Under the pieces are notes generated by a model, which made no database searches, was not told where the DNA came from, and was given only the letters and a program-made list of their open reading frames with translations. This document shows, in pieces, positions 1 through 5,749 of a stretch of 10,892 nucleotides of DNA (positions within the stretch are counted from its first letter, which is position 1; each line of letters starts with the position of its first letter). The translations under genes were made by a program, and so were the position numbers. This stretch comes from Pseudomonadota bacterium (GTDB lineage: Bacteria > Pseudomonadota > Gammaproteobacteria > Burkholderiales > SG8-39), in assembly GCA_021848555.1 (NCBI GenBank), contig JAJZUN010000052.1, positions 1 to 10,892 of the forward strand. Direction: 5' to 3'.

Positions 1-359
1 CGGGATTGCGCGCGAGCAGCGCGCGCCGCGATCAGTATCCCCGGGGTGCACACGCCGCATTGCAGCGCGGCGTGTTCGAGGAACTTGCGCTGCAGGGGAT
101 GCAGGCTCGCGCCTTCGGCCATGCCCTCTATGGTTTCGATCTTCTTCCCCTGCGCCTCGACGCCGAGGACCAGGCAGGAGCACACCAGGCGAGCGTCGAC
201 GGTCACGCTGCAGGCGCCGCAGTCGCCGGTGCCGCAGCCTTCCTTGGTGCCGGTGAGCTGCAGTTCGTCGCGCAGCACTTCGAGCAGCGTCTGCCCGGTT
301 TCACACAGGTACTCGACGGCATTGCCATTGAGCGTCGCGCTTACATGATGCTTGGCCAT
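1..359 (-). CDS. [2Fe-2S] small subunit of a xanthine dehydrogenase/CO dehydrogenase-family molybdenum hydroxylase (partial, runs off left edge)
   Basis: This subunit passes electrons from the molybdenum site through two [2Fe-2S] clusters to the FAD subunit. Seen: a plant-ferredoxin-like N-terminal domain with Cys42, Cys47 and Cys50 in EGCGTGDCGACSV and Cys62 in CSCLVLG, then the start of the second cluster domain, QCGVCTPGILIAA, with Cys101 and Cys104. The family usually has about 150-170 residues; about 110 are visible. The ATG shares one base with the TGA of the upstream FAD-subunit gene (TGATG), and a GGGAGGAAGG ribosome site lies just before it, so the two are translationally coupled. 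Near the edge the frame reads AARAARAQS where the family has an ALLARNP-like stretch. A -2 shift restores LLARNP, so a frameshift is suspected near bases 19-26. The large molybdopterin subunit is not in the window; the substrate (aromatic, purine, CO or other) cannot be told. Confidence 0.9.
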   Translation of the reverse strand, partial: MAKHHVSATLNGNAVEYLCETGQTLLEVLRDELQLTGTKEGCGTGDCGACSVTVDARLVCSCLVLGVEAQGKKIETIEGMAEGASLHPLQRKFLEHAALQCGVCTPGILIAARAARAQS

Positions 360-1231
360 CAGCCCTTCCTCCCTGCTCGGTCCGCCGCTATTACCGCCGC
401 CCGCCGCGCCAGCACGGCGGCGATCTTGATCCTGAATTCCCTGGTCCCGCGCTTGTCGCTGATCGGCCTCGCGGCCGCGCTCGCGGCGGCGCCCAGGCGT
501 TTAAGCGCATCGGCATCGATCTTGCTGCCGATCAGCTCGGCCGCGGCTTCGGGCACCAGCAGGGCGCGTTCGGCGACTGCACCCAGGCCGACCCGCGCCT
601 GCGTGCAGATGCCATTTTCGTCCAGCGCGAGATTGACCCCTGCGCCGACCACCGCAATGTCCATCTCGGTGCGAGGGGTGAAGCGCAGATAGGCGTCGCC
701 GCAACGCGGCGGCCGCGGCGGCAGGAAAATTGACACGACGATCTCGCCCGGGGCGAGCGAGGTCTTGCCCGGCCCCGCGGGGACGTCCTCGACTGCGGCC
801 TCGCGGCCGCCCCTGGGCCCGACGATGCGCGCAATCGCCCCCGCCGCGATCAGGGCGGGAACGCTGTCCGCCGCGGGCGAAGCGTTGCACAGATTGCCGC
901 CTACGGTCGCGCGCCCCTTCACCTGGACCGAGCCGATCAGCTTGACCGCGTCGGTCACGCCGGGCCAGGCCGCCGCAAACGCCGCGTGCTCGATGAGTTC
1001 CATGCAGGTGACCGCGGCGCCGAAGCGGAACCCGCCGTTCTCGGCGACGATAGTCCGCATCTCGGCAATGCCCTTGACGTCGACCAGCAGACCGGGGGCG
1101 ACCCGGCCGCCGCGCATCTGGATCAGCAGATCCGTGCCGCCGGCCAGCACCCGCGCCCGCCCGTTCGCGCCGGAGAGCAGCGCGACCGCCGCCGCCAGCG
1201 TCTGCGGCGCTTCATAACGTATGTCGCTCAT
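359..1231 (-). CDS. FAD-binding medium subunit of a xanthine dehydrogenase/CO dehydrogenase-family molybdenum hydroxylase
   Basis: This is the flavoprotein subunit (290 aa) that accepts electrons from the iron-sulfur subunit and passes them to the final acceptor in the cytoplasm. Seen: both FAD-binding signatures of the CoxM/XDH-FAD family, LAGGTDLLIQMR (residues 29-40) and ATVGGNLCNASPAADS (108-123), followed by the C-terminal CO-dehydrogenase flavoprotein domain (about 175-285). The length matches the ordinary family; it lacks the roughly 40-residue 4Fe-4S insertion of 4-hydroxybenzoyl-CoA reductase beta subunits. I chose the ATG at 1231 because the product then begins MSDIRYEAPQTL, the normal family start, with an AGGGAA ribosome site about 7 bases upstream. 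The open frame extends to 1342, but the extra 37 residues have no family-like sequence. It is first in a minus-strand operon with the small subunit and is divergent from the CMD-family gene. Confidence 0.92.
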   Translation of the reverse strand: MSDIRYEAPQTLAAAVALLSGANGRARVLAGGTDLLIQMRGGRVAPGLLVDVKGIAEMRTIVAENGGFRFGAAVTCMELIEHAAFAAAWPGVTDAVKLIGSVQVKGRATVGGNLCNASPAADSVPALIAAGAIARIVGPRGGREAAVEDVPAGPGKTSLAPGEIVVSIFLPPRPPRCGDAYLRFTPRTEMDIAVVGAGVNLALDENGICTQARVGLGAVAERALLVPEAAAELIGSKIDADALKRLGAAASAAARPISDKRGTREFRIKIAAVLARRAAVIAADRAGRKG

Positions 1232-1309
1232 CTGATTTCCCTGAAAACTGTTCAGCCTGCTATCGACTATCGCGTAATACCATGACGAATTCGCAAATGA
1301 CCGCCCCCT

Positions 1310-1332
1310 CGCAGCCGCGTTTCGCGGCTGCG
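1310..1332. other. 10-bp perfect hairpin in the divergent intergenic region
   Basis: CGCAGCCGCG (1310-1319), loop TTT, CGCGGCTGCG (1323-1332). On the minus strand it would lie in the 5' leader of the FAD-subunit gene, about 80 bases before its start. The minus strand has no T-run after it, so it is not a standard intrinsic terminator. On the plus strand it is followed by a short TTTT, but no plus-strand gene precedes it. Its role is unknown: an RNA stability or leader structure, or simply a GC-rich palindrome. Confidence 0.5.
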
Positions 1333-1358
1333 GCATTTTCAATGCGTCGCTTCCCTTG

Positions 1359-1405
1359 GAGTTTACAATAATACGAGGAGGCTATTCGTCGCGTATTGTA
1401 AACTC
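1359..1405. promoter_or_regulatory. 12-bp perfect inverted repeat between divergent genes, operator candidate
   Basis: GAGTTTACAATA (1359-1370) and TATTGTAAACTC (1394-1405) are exact reverse complements separated by 23 bases. The arms are AT-rich in otherwise GC-rich DNA and lie between the divergent molybdenum-hydroxylase and CMD-family genes, about 75 bases before the CMD start and about 130 before the FAD-subunit start. This is the expected place and form for a dimeric regulator's operator (two half-sites about three helical turns apart, centre to centre) controlling both transcripts. No regulator gene is in the window, and I could not fix -35/-10 boxes with confidence. The spacing also allows a cruciform or stem-loop reading. 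Confidence 0.6.
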
Positions 1406-1471
1406 TTACGCGGACCATGCTCACCGGCATCGCCGCCCGTATCTATCCGACTGCCACGGCCTTTCAATTGC

Positions 1472-1476
1472 GGAGG
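1472..1476 (+). promoter_or_regulatory. Ribosome binding site of the CMD-family gene
   Basis: GGAGG within CGGAGGAAAC lies directly before the ATG at 1481. It is the strongest Shine-Dalgarno match in the window and fixes this start. Confidence 0.8.
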
Positions 1477-1480
1477 AAAC

Positions 1481-2062
1481 ATGCCACAAGCGCCAAACAA
1501 ATCGCCTCGATTTTCCCAACTCACCCTGGAGGAGCTGCACCCCTACCAGAAACCGCTGGGCGAGCAGATCATGAAGGTGTCGAGCATCGGCCTGGCGGGG
1601 CCCTACAACCCGCTGCTGCGCAGCCCGGTCCTCGGGCAGCGCATGTTCGACCTGCTGTATTACCTGCGCTGGAACTCGTCCCTGGGCCTGCGCCTGAACG
1701 AATTCGCGATTCTGATCATCGGCCGCCAATGGCGCTCGCAGGTGGAATGGTTTGCGCACGCGCCCCTGGCGGTCAAAGCCGGGCTGGCCCCCGAAATCGT
1801 GGCCGACCTGAAGGCGCAGAAGCGCCCGGGCAACATGCAAGCGGATGAAGCCGCGGTCTTCGATTTCGTCACCGAGCTGATCGCGACGCATCAGGTGTCG
1901 GACGCGACTTTCGCGCGGGCGAAACAAATTTTCAGCGAGCAGCAACTGGTGGACCTGACCGCGGTGAGCGGCACCTACACCACAGTGGCGATGCTGCTGG
2001 CCATGGCCGAGCAAGGCGTGCCGGAGGGCAAGGAGGCGCCGTTCAAGGCGGGCGAGCCCTGA
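1481..2062 (+). CDS. Carboxymuconolactone decarboxylase (CMD)-family protein
   Basis: A 193-aa protein of the CMD/AhpD-like all-helical fold. Seen: the core signature LNEFAILIIGRQWRSQVEW followed by FAHAPLAVKAGL (residues 72-102), which matches the family pattern of a Glu in the first helix (Glu74), a Trp/Glu pair and a His (His93) before Ala and Gly-Leu. There is no CxxC pair, so it is not a thiol peroxidase of the AhpD type. The N-terminal 70 residues (LHPYQKPLGEQIMKVSS and onward) resemble the longer, about 190-aa, CMD-like proteins found in aromatic and other catabolic loci rather than the short PcaC enzyme. A strong GGAGGAA site ends 4 bases before the ATG. The gene is divergent from the molybdenum-hydroxylase genes across a shared palindrome, which suggests one pathway, but the exact reaction is unknown; true 4-carboxymuconolactone decarboxylase activity is not shown. 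Confidence 0.85.
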   Translation: MPQAPNKSPRFSQLTLEELHPYQKPLGEQIMKVSSIGLAGPYNPLLRSPVLGQRMFDLLYYLRWNSSLGLRLNEFAILIIGRQWRSQVEWFAHAPLAVKAGLAPEIVADLKAQKRPGNMQADEAAVFDFVTELIATHQVSDATFARAKQIFSEQQLVDLTAVSGTYTTVAMLLAMAEQGVPEGKEAPFKAGEP

Positions 2063-2079
2063 GATCCGCCCGGCGCGCC

Positions 2080-2107
2080 AGGCGAATCGACCGGCCTGGA
2101 TTCGCCT
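2080..2107. terminator. Inverted repeat between convergent genes, possible bidirectional terminator
   Basis: AGGCGAATC (2080-2088) and GATTCGCCT (2099-2107) are exact reverse complements with a 10-base loop. They sit in the 56-bp gap between the stop of the plus-strand CMD-family gene (2062) and the stop of the minus-strand kinase (2119). The convergent location fits a terminator serving both strands. Neither side has a clear T-run, so termination strength is uncertain. Confidence 0.5.
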
Positions 2108-2118
2108 AGCTTGTCAGC

Positions 2119-2790
2119 TTATTCACCATCCAGTACTTCACGGACTTTGGCGGCCAGATCTTCTATGGAGAATGGCTTCTGGATGAAATGCACCCCTTGA
2201 TCCAGCACGCCCTGATTCACGATGATGCTGGCGGTATACCCGGACATGAACAGCACCTTGAGGCCGGGATAGAGGGATAGCAGCTTCATCGCCAGATCCC
2301 GGCCGTTCATTTCGGGCATGACCACGTCGGTCATGAGCAGTTGAATCGCGCCGCCGTGCTCGCCAGCCAGGCGCATGGCTTCACCCGGGGTATTGGCCGG
2401 CAGTACCGCATATCCCTGCCTGGCGAGTACCCTGGTCGCCAGCTTCAGTATGGACGGCTCGTCCTCGACCAGCAGGACGGTCTCCTTGCCGCGCTCAAGC
2501 GTCCCGGCCGCGCCTGCCGTCTGCGCCTGCTCGGCCGTGCTTGCATGCCGCGGCAGATAGATCGTGAACCGGCTACCCGAGTCCGGCTCGCTGTAGACAT
2601 TGATGAAGCCGTTGTTCTGCTTGACCGCGCCGTACACGGTGGCCAGCCCGAGCCCGGTTCCCTCGCCGGCTTCTTTGGTGGTGAAGAACGGCTCGAAGAT
2701 ATGGGCCAGCACTTCTTTCTCGATGCCGCGGCCGTCGTCGCTCACCGCGAGCCGGACATACTCCCCGGGCACGAACCCGGCATGGTCGGC
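2119..2790 (-). CDS. 3' part of the frameshifted hybrid histidine kinase: rest of the ATPase domain plus receiver
   Basis: Continuation of the kinase in the neighbouring frame, 223 residues from ADHAGFVPGEYVRLAV to the TAA at 2119. Seen: the G1 box SDDGRGI, F box FEPFFTTK and G2 box GEGTGLGL of the HATPase_c domain, a short linker, then a receiver domain with acidic pocket VEDE, phosphoacceptor Asp in LLMTDVVMPEMNG, the Thr-type position in MSGYT and Lys in QKPFS. The open frame reaches back to a TTG at 2832, but there is no ribosome site and those first 14 residues are out of frame, so it is not an independent gene. With 2 bases restored at the join, the whole protein would be about 1210 aa with a family-like DFCADHAGFVPGEY join and receiver Asp near 1142. 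It is either a pseudogene or a sequencing slip in a GC-rich spot. Confidence 0.85.
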   Translation of the reverse strand, partial: ADHAGFVPGEYVRLAVSDDGRGIEKEVLAHIFEPFFTTKEAGEGTGLGLATVYGAVKQNNGFINVYSEPDSGSRFTIYLPRHASTAEQAQTAGAAGTLERGKETVLLVEDEPSILKLATRVLARQGYAVLPANTPGEAMRLAGEHGGAIQLLMTDVVMPEMNGRDLAMKLLSLYPGLKVLFMSGYTASIIVNQGVLDQGVHFIQKPFSIEDLAAKVREVLDGE

Positions 2791-5749
2791 AGAAATCTGC
2801 GTCGATGGTGCTGTTTTCCGTCTCGATGACAATATGGCCGACGCCGGCGATGGCGTCCCGGGCGTTGATGCACAGGTTGGCGAGTATCTGGTCGATCTGC
2901 GACGGATCGATCATGACCGACCACAGATTCACTCCGGGTTGCCAGGCGAGATGAATGTCCTCGCCGATGAGCCGTTGCAGCATCTTGAGGATCCCCGGCA
3001 CGGTCTCGTTCAGGTCCAGCACTTTGGGCGCGACGGTCTGCTTGCGTGCAAACGCCAGCAATTGCCGCGTGAGATCGGCGGAGCGATTGGCCGCGTTGCG
3101 GATTTCGCTGAGGTCGGTATGCAGCGGCTGCGCTGGATCCACCCGCTCCATCGCCAACGCCACGTTCCCGAGGATCACCGTCAGCATGTTGTTGAAGTCG
3201 TGCGCCACGCCGCCCGCCAGGCGGCCCACCGACTCCATCTTCTGGGCCTGCTGGAACTGGGCTTCGAGCTCGGCTCTTTCCTTCTCCGCGCGTATGCGCT
3301 CGCCGATATCCACCATCATCGCCACGATGCATTTCTCGCCCTGCAGCTCGATGGTGCGGCAGGACACTTCCATTGCGCCGAGCTCCCCGCTCTTGCGGCG
3401 AAAATCGATCAAAAAGCGATCGGCGGCGCCGTGCTCGATCAATTGCTGCATAAGCGTCTCGCGCTGCGCCGCATTGGCGTAGGCGCCCAATTCCGCCGCG
3501 GTGTGTCCGATCACCTCCTCGCGCGCATAGCCGAACAAGCGCAACGCGGCTTCGTTGACGTCGAATATCCTGACGTCGGCGACTCGGCTGACGACTATGT
3601 CCAAGGGGCTGGCGTGAAATACCGCGGACAGACGCTGCTCGCTGTCGCGCAGGGTCATTTCAGCCACCTTGCGCTGAGCTTCATGCGTATAACTGTCCAG
3701 CGCAAAACTGATATTGGCCGCCATCTCGCTCAACAGTTTGCGCACCGCCTCGTCGAAAGCGCCGACCTCCGGCGAATAGATCGAGAGCGCGCCAACGGCG
3801 ATGCCCATACGGTGCAGCGGTATCGCGGCCGCAGCGCGCCAGCCGGCGCTCCGGGCGCGCTCGTGCCAGGCAGCCGTCGACGGGTCGTGCAGGAAATCCT
3901 GGCACCAGCGAGGGCCGTTTTCTCGAATCGCCGTACCGGCGGGGCCGCGCCCGGTGGGTTTGAGCGGGTCCACCGACACCTCCAGGCCCGCCACATAGCC
4001 GGAGACATCGCCATAGGACGCGACGGGTTTGATCCGCTTGCTCGCATGGTCCACCAGGCCGATCCAGGCCAGTTTCATGCCGCCTACATTGACCACGGCG
4101 CGGCACAGCTGTTCGAACAGCTCCTGCTCGGTGGCGCAGTGCATGACCAGCTGATTGCATTGGCTCAAAGCGGCGTACAGATTGCTGAGCCGCAGGATTT
4201 TGGCTTCGGCCGCCTTGCGCGCGCCGATGTCATGCACCGTCCCGCGCAGTTTCACCACGGCGCCATCGGCTCCGCGTACCGCTTCGCCTCGCGTCAAGGT
4301 CCAGACAGCGGTCGCGTCGGCGCGGATCATCTCGAGTTCGAGTTCGTAAGGCGCGCCCATCTCGAGCGCCCGCGCAATCGCCGCCGCCAGGCGCTCCCAG
4401 CTGTCCGGCGTGTAGAACTGCGGGAGCGTCTCGAAAGTGGGCGCCGGCAAGGTGAGATCGCGGCCGAGGACGGCGTATAGGCCCTCAGACCAGGTGATGG
4501 CGTTGCCGCCCGGCTGCCACTCCCAGCTTCCGATCCCGGCGATGCGCTGTGCCCCGACCAGATTCTGCTTCGCTTCGTTCGTCAGGGCGACCTGCGCCTC
4601 GATATCCCTGGATCTGCGGGCGATCTGCCGGTTCTTGCGCATAACGACGAACAGGGACGCGGCGAGCGACAATACGAACAGCAGCGCGAATGCATAGAGC
4701 GAGGGCACGATCAGCTTGAGATTGCGCTCCAGGAACGCCGGCCGCGGATTGAGGATGGTCGCGCGCCCGGCAATATCGGGCGGCAGCGCCAAGCCGAGTT
4801 GTTCGAGTTCGCCGCCATCGATGACGTACTCGTTCGCGCCCGACCCGACCGGGTTGATGGCGGCGACCGCGGATCCAGCAAGATAACGCGCACCCAGCTC
4901 GGCGGCGGCGCCCTGCTTGTGCCCGCTGGTCACATAACCGCCTAGCACGCCGGGATAAAGATAGACGTCTTCCATGCTGATGATGACGAACCGCCCGGCC
5001 TTCACTATCGCCGCGATGGTCTCCGGCAGGGTAAGCGAGCGTCCCCTGGCATCCGCCATCGCGCCCAGGGTCGTGAGGAAGACGAACCGCTCCTTGCGCC
5101 CCTGCAGCGACGCCACCAGCTGTTCGATCCGGCCGCTGGAGACGAACTGCGCCCGGATATCGGGCTCGCGCGCGAGTTCGGCGGCGACATCGCTGCGTAT
5201 TGACTGATAGGTCTCCGACGCGTCCCCCACCACCAGGATATCGCGCACGCCCGGGTCGAGGTGGCGCATCAGCGCCAGGTTCGGGGCGATCTCCTTCTTC
5301 TCGAACACGCCGGTAACCCGGCGCGGATCGATCTTTTGCCGCATGCCGTAGTCATTGATGCCGGAAAAGAAAATAGGCACTTCGGGAAATATCCGCGTGA
5401 GATGGGCCAGCGCGAACAGCAGCGCGTTGTCATCGGTGACGTAGATGAGCTTGGGCTCGAAGCCGGCGTATTTCCGCGCAAGATGTCCGGCCACCAAATC
5501 GGCGTAGGCGGCGCTGTAAGGCACCCGTTTGGTATCGAGGTATTCGACGCTGGCCGCAATCGCGCCGGGAACCATGGCCTCGAGTTTGCGCATGAATCCT
5601 TCATGCTGGCGCTTGGTCCACGGGTATTCCTGGCTGTAGGAATGCAGCACGAAAATGGGTATATTGCCGCCGGCATGGCTGGGTGCAACCCAGGCCAGGA
5701 ACAGCAGAAGCGCCGCCAGGCGCAGCGCACCCCGCGTCAAGGCAAGCAT
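2573..5749 (-). CDS. Hybrid sensor histidine kinase with periplasmic substrate-binding-type sensor; 5' part of a frameshifted gene
   Basis: Upstream piece of a kinase interrupted near 2789-2791; as read it gives 1058 aa, but only residues 1-987 are in the true frame. Seen: signal peptide (1-26, ending SHA), a periplasmic sensor of the ABC_sub_bind (PF04392) type (about 29-340, with IPIFVLHSYSQEYPW and FFSGIND), a membrane segment (347-370), PAS (about 400-512), GAF (about 522-685), PAS (about 700-815), then HisKA with VGRLAGGVAHDFNNML (phosphoacceptor His850) and the N-box LANLCINARDAI. After the break the frame becomes Arg-rich non-homologous sequence. I chose ATG 5749 because the product then opens with the signal peptide; GGGGAG lies about 12 bases upstream. 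The start overlaps the preceding kinase gene by 13 bp, so the pair is co-transcribed. The ligand and output are unknown; it should phosphorylate its own receiver and then a phosphotransfer partner. Confidence 0.85.
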   Translation of the reverse strand: MLALTRGALRLAALLLFLAWVAPSHAGGNIPIFVLHSYSQEYPWTKRQHEGFMRKLEAMVPGAIAASVEYLDTKRVPYSAAYADLVAGHLARKYAGFEPKLIYVTDDNALLFALAHLTRIFPEVPIFFSGINDYGMRQKIDPRRVTGVFEKKEIAPNLALMRHLDPGVRDILVVGDASETYQSIRSDVAAELAREPDIRAQFVSSGRIEQLVASLQGRKERFVFLTTLGAMADARGRSLTLPETIAAIVKAGRFVIISMEDVYLYPGVLGGYVTSGHKQGAAAELGARYLAGSAVAAINPVGSGANEYVIDGGELEQLGLALPPDIAGRATILNPRPAFLERNLKLIVPSLYAFALLFVLSLAASLFVVMRKNRQIARRSRDIEAQVALTNEAKQNLVGAQRIAGIGSWEWQPGGNAITWSEGLYAVLGRDLTLPAPTFETLPQFYTPDSWERLAAAIARALEMGAPYELELEMIRADATAVWTLTRGEAVRGADGAVVKLRGTVHDIGARKAAEAKILRLSNLYAALSQCNQLVMHCATEQELFEQLCRAVVNVGGMKLAWIGLVDHASKRIKPVASYGDVSGYVAGLEVSVDPLKPTGRGPAGTAIRENGPRWCQDFLHDPSTAAWHERARSAGWRAAAAIPLHRMGIAVGALSIYSPEVGAFDEAVRKLLSEMAANISFALDSYTHEAQRKVAEMTLRDSEQRLSAVFHASPLDIVVSRVADVRIFDVNEAALRLFGYAREEVIGHTAAELGAYANAAQRETLMQQLIEHGAADRFLIDFRRKSGELGAMEVSCRTIELQGEKCIVAMMVDIGERIRAEKERAELEAQFQQAQKMESVGRLAGGVAHDFNNMLTVILGNVALAMERVDPAQPLHTDLSEIRNAANRSADLTRQLLAFARKQTVAPKVLDLNETVPGILKMLQRLIGEDIHLAWQPGVNLWSVMIDPSQIDQILANLCINARDAIAGVGHIVIETENSTIDADFCRPCRVRARGVCPARGERRRPRHRERSAGPYLRAVLHHQRSRRGNRARAGHRVRRGQAEQRLHQCLQRAGLG

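Noticed and set aside
6..692. Plus-strand open frame of 228 codons at the left edge
   Set aside because: Antisense to the two molybdenum-hydroxylase subunits, both of which show diagnostic cofactor motifs.
1310..1332. Intrinsic terminator in the divergent region
   Set aside because: No gene is transcribed into it from the plus side, and no T-run follows on the minus strand.
2785..2795. Programmed ribosomal frameshift in the kinase
   Set aside because: There is no slippery heptamer, and adding a GC dinucleotide restores the family sequence exactly, including a Cys that a +1 shift would drop. Loss of bases is the simpler explanation.
2791..2832. Independent start at 2832 for the ATPase-receiver piece
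   Set aside because: The codon is TTG with no ribosome site, and the first 14 residues lie out of frame with the real kinase reading there.
2600..4480. Long plus-strand open frame of 626 codons
   Set aside because: It lies opposite the hybrid kinase, whose domains are clear in the minus frame; the plus product has no recognisable motif and is rich in His, Arg and Gln, as expected of an antisense shadow in high-GC DNA.
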